Origin: Emmonsiellopsis sp. PD_33
Taxonomy: Eukaryota; Ascomycota; Eurotiomycetes; Onygenales; Ajellomycetaceae
Direction: 5' to 3'
DNA: 60,720 bases
Assembly (NCBI GenBank): GCA_032988165.1
Contig: JANTQF010000210.1
Location: forward strand, 1 to 60,720
The notes under the pieces were generated by a model, which worked only from the letters and a program-made list of their open reading frames with translations, did no database searches and was not told where the DNA came from. Below, piece after piece: positions 47,057-59,700 of the stretch. Positions within the stretch are counted from its first letter, which is position 1, and every line of letters begins with the position of its first letter. Both the position numbers and the translations under genes were made by a program.

Positions 47057-48369
47057 ATGGTTAACGAAGGAGAGTCTTTCATCTACGAGGGCACCGAGTT
47101 CGTAATGGCCTCGGGCCCCCCCCCTGCCAATCTTCTGGCCGATTGCCCTCCCAAGGAGCTCCAGGCGTCTATTTCCAGGTTGGATTCCCAAACAATGAAA
47201 CTGGGATTATCCCATTCTTACAGACTAGGGTTGACTCGAAATTTACCAGGCTGTACAAGAACGATAGGTACTCCGACTTGACAATTGTCTGCGGCACTAA
47301 GACCTTCAAGGTCCACCGTTGTATCATGTGTCCCCGCTCCGGATTCTTCAAGGCTGCTTGCGACGGCCGTTTTCGCGTAAGAAATGTTCCCGCACAGAGT
47401 GTAACACATGGCTGTGGCTGACCCTCTTCTCAGGAAGCAACCTCTGGTGTGATCAACCTGCATGAAGAACCTGTTCTTGTGGATAAGATGATCCAATACC
47501 TCTACACCTTGAAGTATACCTTCAACGCGCGTGACGCCGAAATTGCCCAGAACTCACCATTTGCCTACGCTGGGGATTGCTCTTCCGAGACTGCAGAGGC
47601 CGAAACCAAGTCAGTGGTCGCTGATGAGGCAGACCCCAACGAATATGCTCAGGAGGCAGACCCCAACGAAGGTGCTCAGGAGGCCGACCACAACGAAGAT
47701 GCTACAGAGGCATACATCAACAGCGAGGATGAGGAGCCAAACACCGACGATGTCGAAAGCAACCCCATCCCCAACTTCCACCACTACTCCATCTCAGACC
47801 CTGGCCTTGCCGCTGCCGCCGCCGCCGCCGCAGCAGCCAACGCAGCAGCCGCCACAACCGGCGCCCCCCTCACCTTCATCAAATACAAACTCCCAGAGCG
47901 AGCCATCACCTCCAGCGCCCCCCTCGGCGCCACCATCTCCTTCCACATCCTAATGTACAGCCTTGCCGACCGCCTCATGATCGCCAGCCTCAAACAATAC
48001 ACCAAACACCAGCTCCGCACCGAACTGCACCGCTCCAGCAGCCTCACCGAGTTCCGCCGCGCCGTCACCGAAGTGTACGAGACCACCCCGGAGCACGAAG
48101 TCGGCCTCAAGCACCTCGTCGTCTCCGTCGCCGTGGACAAGCTGCCCGCATACCGCCACAGCGCGCCCGGTGAGGAAATGGTCTTGGCGGATGACTGGCT
48201 GAAGACCGTGCCGGCGTTTATGGTCGACTTGTTGGCTGCGCTGATGGACATGCGTGTTGAGCAGGTGTGGGGCACTTGGGGCGTGTATGGGGGTGTGGGT
48301 GGGCGGCGGTTGAATGTGGCGGCCGGCCATCCGCGTGGCGCGGCGATGCCTGAGTCGTTGTGGGAGTAG
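47057..48369 (+). CDS. BTB/POZ-domain protein with polyalanine tract
   Basis: join(47057..47178, 47229..47376, 47434..48369), 401 aa. The second exon holds the BTB core: LYKNDRYSDLTIVCGTKTFK, VHRCIMCPRSGFFKAAC and then INLHEEPVLVDKMIQYLYTL, the pattern of fungal BTB proteins (a D-x-S-D-L start, H-K-x2-L/M ... S-x-FF). After it come three acidic tandem repeats of the form QEADPNEx and a run of alanines near residues 210-226. The C-terminal region (about 240-330) matches the helices after the BTB fold (YSLADRLMIASLKQYT). BTB domains mediate dimerisation, often as Cullin-3 adaptors, but no substrate domain is visible. The first intron has a weak GTTGGA donor, so the N-terminus is less certain than the rest. 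Confidence 0.78.
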
Positions 48370-48993
48370 TTAGATTTTTTTTTTTCTTTTTCGTAGGAGT
48401 GAATGTGCCTGGTTTGATTATCCAGGGTACCTTGACAAGTTGATGCGTGGAGTGAGATGGAGATGGGGGAGAGTTGTTGTTTGTCCATGTGGAGTGCGGT
48501 TGTTTATACAAATCCCTGATACCAAGATGCACATGGTTTAGGATTGAAGCTGCAGTTTCTTCCTGGATTTCTTTTTTTGTTTTTCTTTTTTTGTTCTTTG
48601 ACAGTTTGAATAAGTAGTTATCCATTTTTTGTGATAACTGTTTCACAGATGCAGACTCTGCCTAGGCAGTGTGCCATGTTGTGTTCTCATGCAATAACTG
48701 GGCTGTATATCTTAGTTCATCCCCACACATAGTTTCTCCTGGCTACAAGCAGTGATTTAGCTGAAATGAATCAGAATTGATCCCAGCATTTAGTTGTTCC
48801 CTTTCTTTATTATAGTAGCAGTCCAATGCAGCCCAGAATCAGAACACAGCGTTGTCTCATTATAACGCGTTATATACGCGATTTAATTACTATTATGGGT
48901 ATTACTATAGAGTATACAACACTCACCCTGAAAACCACCCCCTAGTCCCCTCCCTCCCTCAATCCCACCTACCATCTACAAAACCTCTTCCCT
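48370..48993. other. convergent 3' intergenic region
   Basis: 624 bp between the BTB gene and the AMID-like gene, containing T-rich tracts and the 3' ends of both. No RNA gene recognised. Confidence 0.45.
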
Positions 48994-50256
48994 TCACCAT
49001 TGCTTCCCACTCCACAGCGGCCCCGTAGTCCACAGCCAATAATCCCGCCCCTTAATCAACCACACCAAGAAACTAGGCAACTGATACCCCATCGCAACAC
49101 CAACCCCCTTACTCCTCCCCACGCACACCAGCTGTGTCTCGCGCGTGTCCTCCTTAAACTGTTTCTCCGCTGGCACTGAACTATCCCCCTCCTCCTTCCC
49201 CGCAGCCAGCAGCAAATCACGCTTGATATTCGCGCACAGCACTGGAACCGCCTCTGTAATGATATGGATTGCCGGCCGTGCGTACGACGACGCATCGCCA
49301 ATGGCATACACGCGTGCACCGGCCTTGTCGACGCGTAGTGTTGAGGAGTTGGTATCTACGAGGCCATTGGCAGTCTTGAGGACCGCGGGGACGAAGGAAG
49401 TATTTGGCCGCGTGCCGATAGCAGGGATGTACAGATCTGTCTCCATCGTCTTGCCATCTTGGAGGGTCACCGTTACATTGCCAGTAACTATATCATCCGT
49501 GCCAGCGCCCGCGGGGGAGACGGATGCGACGCGCGAATTCTTCACAACCGTCACGCCAAGTCTAGCGAGGAGACCTTCAGCTTTCTCTGCTAGTGAGGGG
49601 CGTAGGTATGGGAGGATTTGGGCGCCGGATGTCACGACGGTTATGGGGACTTTGGGGTTTTCTAGCTTCGAGCTGAACCAGCCTGCAGTGCCGTTTAGGT
49701 GCTCGCCTAGTTCGCCGGCGGTTTCAACGCTGGAGGGCCCGCCGCCGCCGATTATTATGCTCTTGACGTTTGGGAGGGCGTCGCGGAGCGTGGACCAGTT
49801 TGATTTGAGGGATTCGTAGGAGCCGTTTAGGCCTAGGAGGGGTGAGGAGGTAGAGGCACCGGTGGCAATGACGAGTGCATGGTATTCGAAGTTCTGGGTA
49901 GTAGCACCGTTGCTATCATCGGATAGAGTGACCGAGACAGTCCGGTTGGTGTGGTCTAGGTCCGTGGCAGTGCCGTGGACGAAACGGAAGTTTTCCGCTG
50001 GGTAATGAGCGAATGCTTTTTCTAGATCGACGAACAGCTTGTCTTGAGGCAACAGACTGTCTGAGATCATTGCACGGGGACATGCAGGCCGACACATGGC
50101 CTTGCAAGACGCGCTGACAAGGACGACCTGGTACGTTTCTTTGTCTGGCAGCTGGGGAACGGCATGTTTCAGCAGATAATGGGCGACAGATGCACCGCCA
50201 AAGGAGCCACCGAGAATAACGATGTTTCTCTTTGTTGTGTGGCTGATATCTGCCAT
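48994..50256 (-). CDS. AMID/AIF-like FAD-dependent pyridine nucleotide oxidoreductase
   Basis: Intronless, 420 aa. The N-terminal FAD-binding segment is NIVILGGSFGGASVAHYLL (GGxxGG). It is followed by HALVIATGAS, then the NAD(P)H-binding loop SIIIGGGGPSSVETAGEL in the middle and the second FAD segment VYAIGDAS near residue 320. The architecture and length match fungal homologues of AIFM2/AMID, FAD oxidoreductases that reduce quinones or act in oxidative stress and apoptosis-like death. No mitochondrial presequence or C-terminal anchor is evident. A short CRPACPRAMI motif near residue 55 lies where related proteins carry the flavin-side loop. The physiological substrate is unknown. Confidence 0.87.
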   Translation of the reverse strand: MADISHTTKRNIVILGGSFGGASVAHYLLKHAVPQLPDKETYQVVLVSASCKAMCRPACPRAMISDSLLPQDKLFVDLEKAFAHYPAENFRFVHGTATDLDHTNRTVSVTLSDDSNGATTQNFEYHALVIATGASTSSPLLGLNGSYESLKSNWSTLRDALPNVKSIIIGGGGPSSVETAGELGEHLNGTAGWFSSKLENPKVPITVVTSGAQILPYLRPSLAEKAEGLLARLGVTVVKNSRVASVSPAGAGTDDIVTGNVTVTLQDGKTMETDLYIPAIGTRPNTSFVPAVLKTANGLVDTNSSTLRVDKAGARVYAIGDASSYARPAIHIITEAVPVLCANIKRDLLLAAGKEEGDSSVPAEKQFKEDTRETQLVCVGRSKGVGVAMGYQLPSFLVWLIKGRDYWLWTTGPLWSGKQW

Positions 50257-52761
50257 CTTCGCGGCAACAGGGATGGAACAATTGACGGGGATTTTCTCTT
50301 ATTGCTGAATTAGATGCCAGACGACAGCGAGAGAAAGGCAAAGCAATAGTAATAAAGCAAGAGTCATCCCTTAAACAAGGGGAAAGGACAATGCCGGCCC
50401 TTTTGTAGATTCCACATCGTGTCCTCCTAGAAGTCAAGCTTGGGAGCCTGCGCCAAACCAATAGAAATGAGGCTGAGAAGCCATGTCGATGCAATGCTTC
50501 GCAACATCCGTCCCGTCAGGATCCCAATGTGGCCTGGTGTTGGTGATACAGCATTCCTTCGTGCAGGTTGAGCTGCGCAGATGAAGACTTGCGAGTGGAC
50601 GGCTGGGGGTAACTCCCTAGCGGCCGTTATTTGCAAGCTCAAGGGCCAAGGGATAACAGGTTAGCTGTTATTTCTGTCCAAGCTGCTTTGTTAATTGCCC
50701 CGGAATGCAAGCATTTAGCAAAGCTGCTCTCAAGTATCCCCCAAATTTCTATATGCCAGCCGGAAGCGACGAGCTCGGGAAGCCAACTATCCGGTAACAG
50801 TTGTGGGAGCAGATCACCCGATATTGATAGGCTGGCTCATTTATGAGTCTGCATCAGCATGGGCTGGTTCAAAATGTAAACATTTAACTCTATCAGCAAA
50901 AGAAATGATGGAGTAGACTTCTTGTTTCTCGCCCATTGACGGCCAATGCAACTACAGCCCCAATCTCTCATAGAAAAAAAGGCTCAACTCATCCCATAGA
51001 TACATACCATCCATGGTTTCCCCATATATATCTTTCCCTTGTTTTTCCATATTGGATCCCTACACGGCGGCTGACTGTACTAGTATGTCTTCCTCCCCTC
51101 CCCCCAGCCGGCGGAGAAATCCGAATTGCCCGGTGGAAGGAAAAGGGAAAGGGGGAGCTGGAAGTGGGGTAAGTTAAGAAAGGCTTATACAACCAATTCT
51201 GTGATTGATATTCATCCATTAGTTATCATAGACACTTATTATGATACGATTGCCGGGGCGGAGGGGCCGGTATTTATGTACATCCTCCGTAGTGTGGCTC
51301 CATTCGGTCCATTGGCCGGTGAGTTCCATCTGGCGGGGGGCGGAGGTGCTGGCCACATAGATGATAGGGGAAGTGGAAGGTGGTCAAGTGAGCAGTCAAG
51401 AATTTCTGCTCATCTTTATATAGTTAATAAATAAGTGATCTTCGGTTCGAGAACACTGGAGTGTGGGGTTTCGAAATGAGAGCTAGCATAGTAGTTATCA
51501 TCGGGATTTCGATAGTACTGGTATCGGACTCGGCTTTGTCAGGCCGTTGCCGGCTTCGCACGCTGCCTGTCAGACGGAGGGTGATAGCTAGTTATAAATA
51601 GATGAGTAGCAGGCAAGCGATCCAGGCCGGGAATGGGGACAGTTCTGGCATTTTGTATATAATAATCAGCAAGTTTGCCGCTTCCCGGATTGCCGAGCAA
51701 GGTAACATGGGCCAATATCAAGACAAAAAGCGGAGAAAACGCCGCCCGCCTGGGCATGCAGAAGCTGTCAATGACAAGCTGGTTAATAACTAGTTAGTTA
51801 ATTAGTAACTTATTAAACTAGCTAGCAATGCAAGGGAAAAAAACCCGAGTCCATCACGAGATCGATTAAACCCCCCGCTAAGTTAGTAGTTAGTTACTTA
51901 CCACAGTTATTCCACATCGAGATATCCCGTTCTGCCCTGGAGTCTGGATGATGATCTAGACTAGCAGCAGTCCTCGACTTTTGCCAAAATATGAGGGTTC
52001 TAGTCCCCCGTCGAATCCCCCCCTTCTCCCTATCCTGATTCTTCTATCCCCCCAGCTCCTCCGCGCTCGCTTGGCATTCCCAATTGGCAATCCCGCTCTG
52101 CTCTGAGGCCACGGGTTACTCGATTCAGCCATCCGGGGATTTTGGTACTTCTTCTTTGCAGGGTCTGGATGGGTGCTCAACTGCTCATCTGATGCAAGAT
52201 TGGGTTTTGAGATGGCCCATATTTTTTCGGGTTATTTTCCTTTTCTTTGGATTGCTGGGTAGTAGGTAGGTAGTATCTAGAAATGGATGCTGTCATGTAT
52301 GTATCTTAGAATAGCAGCTGGAATGCTTCCACGCGTCATTCTCCAGAGGGGTGCTTGGCTTAACAACTACTGCCAGCTGGCTGTCTCTAGGCTAACCTGT
52401 ATCCATCTCTTGGTGAACTGGAGGAAGCAATCTGGTTACAACCCCCACCCCGTCACGATGACCGCCAGGGTCACACAAATGCTAGCTGAGTTGCTGCTGC
52501 TGCAGTGTACGGGGATATACTCCCCTGCACCGGGGAGGGGTCGAGGGGAAGAAAGCGGGGGGCAGCCCAGTGCGAATTGGCGGCCTGGGGATATATAAAA
52601 GGGGCGTGGATGGGATTCTGATCTTCAAAGGCCTTTCCAGACCCATTGCGACCTGCTAACTAACATCCTCCCATCTCCAGAACCATCCATCTCTCCAGCT
52701 ATCCTCAGCTAAGCTAGCCTGCTCCTCCAGCCACGAGACTGACTCCCTCACTCTCTCCTCA
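50257..52761. other. 2.5-kb intergenic region, no gene seen
   Basis: It separates the AMID-like gene (start 50256) from the SDR (start 52762), so it carries two promoters. The short frames across it contain no motif, overlap each other and start in unlikely places. TTAGTTAACTAG-type words recur around 51780-51900. I found no tRNA or transposon signature. A long untranslated leader or non-coding transcript cannot be excluded. Confidence 0.4.
52591..52601 (+). promoter_or_regulatory. TATA box of the SDR gene
   Basis: ATATATAAAAG lies 170 bp upstream of the ATG at 52762 and is followed by a pyrimidine-rich leader (CTCCAGCC... CTCTCTCCTC), a common arrangement in strong fungal promoters. Confidence 0.55.
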
Positions 52762-54716
52762 ATGGCATCTAGAACACTGGCATCCGCCCTCCCGAGGAAT
52801 CTACTTAAACAGCCCTCGCGCACCCTTCTTCCTCTCCTCTCAACTATTTCCCCCTATTCCTCCTCCCCAGCCCATTCTCATCTATATCACAGCACCACCC
52901 ACCCCCACCCCCAATCACAATCACAATCGCACCCCCCTCCCCCAAAACCACCAACAAGACCACCAACAAACACCAAAATGCCCCCCGCCCCAACCACCGA
53001 CGACGCCCTGCACACCACCACTACCACCGCCGCAACAATCCCCCGAGGCCCCAGCAGCCCGCCCGCCGAAGAGAAGAACCCACTCGATGCCGCCAACCCA
53101 TCCGTCTACCTGGGCACCAAGCGGAGACTGCCCGAGTTCGTCCTGACAGACAAGGTCGTGCTGGTGTCTGGCGCCGCGCGGGGGCTCGGGCTGACTCAGG
53201 CCGAGGCCCTGCTTGAGGCTGGAGCTACTGGTGAGTTTTTTTGTTTACTATATTTACCTCTCTGTGTTTTTTGAGTTTGTGGTTTTTTTGGGGGTGGTCC
53301 CCCCGCAGCTGGAACGGGGGCGCCAATCAATTGGGAGGGAGGGGATATGGTTCTATTATCCGATGGTTCAGCTGGGGGAGCGGGGGGGTCGAGAGCAACG
53401 CAAGCTTGCACGGCCCAGTCAGACAGAGAGAGAAAGGGGTCGCATTATTCCGGCCGGTTGAAGGATCTACTATTGCCCTTGAGTGGACCAGGTGTCAAAT
53501 CGCAGAAAAGTGGAATTGCCGTTGTGGGCCTGGTGTTGTTTTTGCTATCTAGTTTGAGTGGGGGAGAGAGATGGATGGAACCTCAGACTGTTGCATTTAA
53601 TTATTTAATTGAGCCGATTTGCTGGGCGAACAACTTTACTGATCAGCCTGTCAAATATAACTAGTCTACGCCCTCGATCGCCTGGAAAAGCCTGTACGTT
53701 GCATCGTCACCACTCCTCCCCGGATTGTCCGGTCCCAATGGAGCCCAAAAACCATCTAATCCGTCCCCGCATATATATATTCTAGTCCCCCGATTTTTAT
53801 CGCATCCAGCAGCGCGCCACAGAAGAGCTGAGCACCAAGCTGCACTACCGCCGCATCGACGTGCGCGACACCGAGGGGCTCAACCAGGTCATCAAGGACA
53901 TCGCAGACCATGAAGGCCGCATGGACGGGCTGGTTGCGGCGGCGGGCATCCAGCAGGAAACACCCGCGCTTGAGTACACGGCCAAAGACGCCAATATGAT
54001 GTTCGAGATCAACATTACGGGGGTGTTCATGACATCGCAGGCGGTGGCGAAGCAGATGATTCGGTTTGGCAACGGGGGCAGCATTGTTATGATTGCGAGT
54101 ATGAGCGGGACAATTGCGAATAGGGTAGGTGGTGGTTATTTCTTTTCTCTTCGATTTTGCTGGCTTCGTTGGTTGAGTTTCTGGGCTTCCCCAGCATTAT
54201 TTTCTTTTGTTTCTTCCCCCATACCCGTCTCTTTGGTTTTTGTGGAACATGCGGGCTGGAAATCCGGAGAAGTTGCGGTTTCCAAGTTCCATCTTAACTT
54301 ACTAGTTAACTACTCCGTACCCCACCCCCGCCGATCTTTTGCATGGTTGAAACAGTTATCCCAGCCTAACCTCTTAACTAACTCAACCCCGGACTGGCAA
54401 ACAGGGCCTAATCTGCCCAGCCTACAACGCCAGCAAAGCCGGCGTGGTGCAGCTCGCGCGCAACCTGGCCTCCGAATGGGGCCTGCACGGCATCCGCGTC
54501 AACACCATCTCGCCCGGCTACATCGTCACCGCCATGGTCGAGGAGCTTTTCGTCAAATTCCCCGAGCGCAAGGTCGACTGGCCCAAGCAGAACATGCTGG
54601 GCCGGCTGAGCGCGCCGGGCGAGTATCGCGGGGCGGCGGTGTTTTTGATCAGTGATGCGAGCAGCTTTATGACGGGGAGCGATTTGAGGATGGATGGGGG
54701 GCATAGTTCGTGGTAG
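52762..54716 (+). CDS. SDR-family polyol-type dehydrogenase with N-terminal extension
   Basis: join(52762..53230, 53665..53693, 53786..54124, 54405..54716), 382 aa. The catalytic core is a classical SDR: VVLVSGAARGLGLTQAEALL (cofactor loop), VYALDRLEKP, DGLVAAAGIQ, SIVMIASMSGTIANR with the catalytic Ser, PAYNASKAG with Tyr-x3-Lys, then INTISPGYI-like VNTISPGYIVTAM and a C-terminal SFMTGSDLRMDGGH. This core closely resembles fungal D-arabinitol/mannitol-type 2-dehydrogenases that interconvert ketoses and polyols. A 110-residue extension precedes it, beginning MASRTLASALPRNLLKQPSR, basic and hydroxylated like a mitochondrial presequence, then low-complexity His/Pro/Thr. Translation could also start at the inner MPPAPTT methionine. 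Introns 1 and 3 are long (434 and 280 nt). Confidence 0.87.
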
Positions 54717-56776
54717 TTAACTGGCTGGTTGGTTGATGGGATGGCATGGCGTGGCTTTTTTAACTACTATTTAGCCCTGTTGATTGATTGATTTTGCTCA
54801 TGACCGTTCTTACAAGCAGGCGTGGTCATGTATTTATTTATTCTGATTTGACTTTTTTCCTTTTTTTATTTTGCAATGCTTGCGTCTGACGGTTTCCATT
54901 ATCTACTGTTCTCTCTCCTACCTTTTCATCAAAACATCATCTGGCGCAAGTTGCTGGTTTTACTTATTTAATTAAATAATAATTATTTATCTTTACGGAA
55001 ACGCCCTTATTATTTACAGAACTACAAATAGCTACATACCTATCATGCCGCATGCCGCAGAGTTTTCTTTTCGTTGGCTGATTGGTATTTATATTTCTTC
55101 CTTTACAAGGCAAAACCCCAGTCCCCGAGTGGGAGGACGGACAGGACAGGACAGGATAGGGAGGCCTTGAGAGATGAGATGGATATTGCGTGCAGTTAAT
55201 TACATGCGTTTGGATATACTAGTTAACTACTGGATGTTGCATCCCGAGAGAACCAGGCCGGTGTCTTTTCTTCAAGTTAGCTATTGGCGGCTGCGTTTGG
55301 AGCCGGTTAGTTAACTACATAGGTAAGTTACGTAGTTACCCAGCCAGCTGCAGAGAGTTTACGCGTGGATGGGGGTGAGTAGTCTGGAACGACTTTTACT
55401 ACGGAGAGAATTCATTTCATGACTGTAGATTAGTAGATAGCTAATAGACAGACAGATAGGCAACCCCGCCGCTCAAACCTTGGAGCTTTTCACAGGCGTC
55501 GTCGGCCAGAGATCTTGAACCCTACCTACCCCCTGGCCCCAGCGCCATCTAAATAGTTAATCCAGGAAGAACTACATCCATCCATCCATATCCAGTTCGT
55601 CTGTTGGATGAGGCCTCCAAGACACAACGCTGGATATTTATCCCATGTCCCGCAATTTGCAAACAGCAGCCCAGCGCAGCCCAGCCCAGCGCAGAACGCC
55701 AATCCTGCATATTTCCGTTGTCGTCCAACATCCATCCCACCGTCACACAGAGGTGTCCAAGAACCAGGGTGACTCCCAACGGACGAACGAACGACAGTCA
55801 AACGGCCTTTTATGCAGAGGAACATGAGTGGGTGGGTGGTTGCGTTTTCAACAGCTGGAGTGGAGTGGAGGCGGTCCAGTCGGGATGGATGGATGGGTTC
55901 GGGAGAGAGAAGTTGATTTCTTTTTTACTCTCTTTATATACATCCATGGATGTTGTCTGTGCTGTTTCTTTCTTTTAGCTCTGCTGAAATGTCCGGGATG
56001 TTCTTTTATCTTCCGGGTCTACTATTAGGTAGTTAGGAGTGAATACTAGTAGCTGCTGTGCCACGCCGGAGAGATCGTTTGCGAAACAGATGGCATCATT
56101 AGCGAGATGGGTTCTTGGGGTCTTGGAGACGGTTAGCAACTTGCAGAGATAGATGTCTCTTTTTTTGGGTGGGAGAGGAGTTGTGGTATTTGCATACTAG
56201 TTACCCCGCCAGTGTGTGCTTGTAGCTATGCAGACATGGGGCGAAGTCAAGAGAAGCGGATGGATGAAGATGCGTGTTGCTGGCTGGAAGGTTCTCTTCT
56301 TTCACCCGTCTTGATGCAGTTAATTGCAAAAGTGGATGGAGCCAGACTAATTAAATATTTAAATATTTCCACTCGCTCCCGCGCCATGGATCCGCCAGAA
56401 ACCTTGACCTGAGGCGGTAAACAAATACTTGCCCAACCCCATCCAGCACGATTGGACTGATCACATCCATTAGTTAGCTGGAATGCTGGCGAATTGAGGC
56501 CTCCCTCCCATCCATCGTATCGTCCATTCTGTGCTGTTCTGTTCTGTTCCCCACCACACCGCTCGACCCTGCTCGCCCCACGCTTTCGAAATCTATTTGA
56601 ATATCTTGCCTCTCCTCTCCTCTCGTCTCCTCTCTCGTCTCCTGTCTGCTGTGAGTCTTCTTCCTCCCGCCGCGTGCTGCTACATCTTCGCCTGACTTAA
56701 AGCCTTACTGCACCGATTACTGACAGCTTCCTCCCAGTTAGTTGACCCCGCACCCAGATAATACACAAACCAGATC
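54717..56776. other. 2-kb intergenic region upstream of Argonaute gene
   Basis: No gene supported. Features seen are repeated TTAGTTAACTA words (55195-55345, 56020-56045), a CT-rich tract at 56608-56645 close to the expected start of transcription, and a possible 5'UTR intron 56651-56726 (GTGAGT donor, ACTGACAG acceptor). Open frames at 55526-56028 lie on both strands over the same bases and lack motifs. Confidence 0.45.
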
Positions 56777-59700
56777 ATGTCCGGCCAAGGCCCCCGAGGC
56801 GGCGGTAGAGGGCGGGGTGGCGACCGTGGTGGAGGTGATCGTGGCGGAGGACGCGGTGGAGGACGTGGACGTGGCTCCCACCCCATCTTCGACGCCCCAT
56901 CCGGCGGCGGACGTGGACGCGGTGGTGACCGTGGTGACCGTGGCGATAGAGGTGGCCGTGGTGGCCGTGGTGGCGGATTCCGTGGAGATCGTGGAGGGCG
57001 TGGTGGAGGACGTGGTGGTGGCTTTCGCGGTCCTGAGGTCTTCTCGTAAGTCCATGGTGGATGAGTAGAACCTTGAGATTTATCCGCTAACTATGTTGTT
57101 GTAGTCCTTCTCCAGGAGCTGTTCCTCCCCCTCCCGACGCCAAGGTTCAGAAGATCGAGGAGCAATACAAGGGGTCTGCTTCCTCTGGCAAAGAATTGAG
57201 TCTGGATCAGCTCTCTCTTACCCGAGATTTCCCTCTGAGGCCAGCTTATGGAACTCAAGGCAAGCCGGTCTTGCTATGGGCCAATTATTTTGAGATGGTT
57301 TCGAGAAAGGACCTCAACTTGCACCGGTATGCTGTGCAAGTGCAGCAGGGACAGGACCCCCGGATGCCTTCTGGCAGAAAGCTGAAACGGATCATTGAGA
57401 TCGTGTTGGAGGAAAATTTCGGCAATATGAAAGATCGCATTGCCACAGACTACAAATCTATGTTGGTCTGCAGAACAGCTCTCGACAACATAGACGAGGA
57501 GACAACATTCTCAATCAAATACCGCCAGGACGACGAAGACGAACCTGTCCCGAATGCTCGAACCTACCAAGTCCGAGTCCTCCCAGTGGGTGTCCTCAAT
57601 GTTGCACCACTCCTTGAGTATTTGGCATCCCCTAATGCCGGTACACCCCTCGGCTCCAAGGAAGAGATAATCCAAGCATTGAACATTGTGCTTGGTCACC
57701 ATCCGAAAACCAACAAGAATCTGCTGTCAATCGGAGCCAATAAACATTTCCCACTAGGCCAGAATGAAGATTCATATGATCTCACTGGGGCACTCACTGC
57801 AATCAGAGGATTCTTCGTCAGCGTCCGTGCCGCAACTTCTCGCCTCCTTGTGAATGTCCAGGTCAAGGCTACCCCAATCTACAGTCCAGGCGGACTCCCA
57901 GACATGATCAGAAATTTCCTGGGTGCCCCTACTCAGGATCCAAGACGGTTGTACAGACTCCACGTTTTCCTTAAGCGTGTCCGTGTTAGTGTTACGCATA
58001 TCGTACGGAAGAATAAAAAGGGCCAGGTTGTTCCAAGAATCAAAACCATCTATGGCCTTGCACATCAGGCTGACGGACGTGGGCTATCCAACCCACCCAA
58101 AGTACCATGGATCGGAGCGGGGCCGAAAGATGTGCAGTTCTTCCTGGATGGAGCTCCGCCAGCGAAAAAGGGAAAGAAAAAGGGGGGTAAGGCTGACGGA
58201 AAGGAGTCTCCCACTGGGGCATATATTACCGTGTACGACTACTTCAAACGCAGTAAGTAGCTGCTCATGCTCTTCCGTTTCCTATTAGTGTTTATTTCAT
58301 GCTTACGAACTATAGATTATCCCCAAATCGGCGAGCTCGACCCGCGGTTCCCTGTTGTCAATGTCGGGACTAAGGAGACTCCAAATTATCTGCCTGCAGA
58401 GGTTTGCCAGGTTCTTCATGGGCAGCCTGCGAACTCTAAGATAAACCCTGTGCAGACTCAGAACATGATCAAATTCGCTGTCAGGACGCCCGCTGAAAAT
58501 GCCAGATCAATCACTACCAGTGGAGCAAATGTTCTCGGAGTTGTGCCGCAACTGAATGCTATGCTCGCGGGAATGGGGCTTTCCGTTACCCCCAACCTCA
58601 TCACAGTCCCTGGTCGCGTCCTTGTTGGTCCGTCCGTCCAGTACAAGGGACAGAGTTCCAAGAACCCGCAGAACGCCAACTGGAACTTGGCAAACGTGGC
58701 TTTTTCCCAAGGAAGACAGCTGCCACCATGGACCTATGCGTACTTCGTTGATAGGAGGATGGATCCCGGTGCTCTTGCTGATTCCGTCAGCCAATTTTGT
58801 GCCACTGCACAGAAACAGGGCCTCACAGTTCCAGCACCTCTCAAACCATATCCCATCAATCCCCAGGGGAGACAGCATCCCGATGATATCCCCCTTGATC
58901 CTATCTTTTCTGAGATTCGTGCGCAGTCGCGAGCAAGATTGGTTTTGGTGATCTTGCCACAGGCAAGCCCTGCGATCTACAACAAGGTAAAATACAGAGG
59001 TGATATCAAAGATGGGTTGCACACCATCTGTGTGGTGGCAGATAAGTTTATGAAGAATCAACCTCAATATTTCGCCAATGTTGCGTTGAAATTCAACCTG
59101 AAGCTTGGTGGCATCAACCACCGACTCCAACCGGCAAAACTCGGCCTGATCTCAGAGGGGAAGACAATGGTCGTCGGGATTGATGTCACCCATCCTTCTC
59201 CTGGGTCTGCTTCAAACGCCCCCAGCGTTTCTGGCATGGTTGCAAGCGTCGATAGCGCCCTAGCCCAGTGGCCAGCAACCATCCGTCTTCAACACCAGGC
59301 TAAGGTTGAGATGGTCAGTGATCTTGAGCCAATGCTCCAGTCTCGTCTTCGCCTCTGGCAAAAAGCCAATGGCAAGCTCCCAGAGAACCTCCTAATCTAT
59401 CGCGACGGCGTGTCCGAGGGCCAATACGGCAAAGTCCTAGAGGAGGAACTACCTCTGTTGCGAAAGGCATGCAAATCCCTATACCCAGCCAACCAAAAAG
59501 GCCTCCCCCGCATCTCAATAATCATCGTCGGCAAACGCCACAACACCCGCTTCTACCCGACCAACCTCAACGACGCCGACCGCAGCTCAAACCCCAACAA
59601 CGGCACCGTCGTCGACCGCGGCGTCACCGAAACCCGCAACTGGGACTTCTTCCTGCAAGCCCACACCGCCCTCCAAGGAACCGCCCGCCCAGCCCACTAC

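Noticed and set aside
50257..52761. tRNA or other structured RNA in the long intergenic region
   Set aside because: No cloverleaf, A/B box pair or known RNA motif could be recognised by eye; tRNAscan-SE and Rfam searches would settle it.
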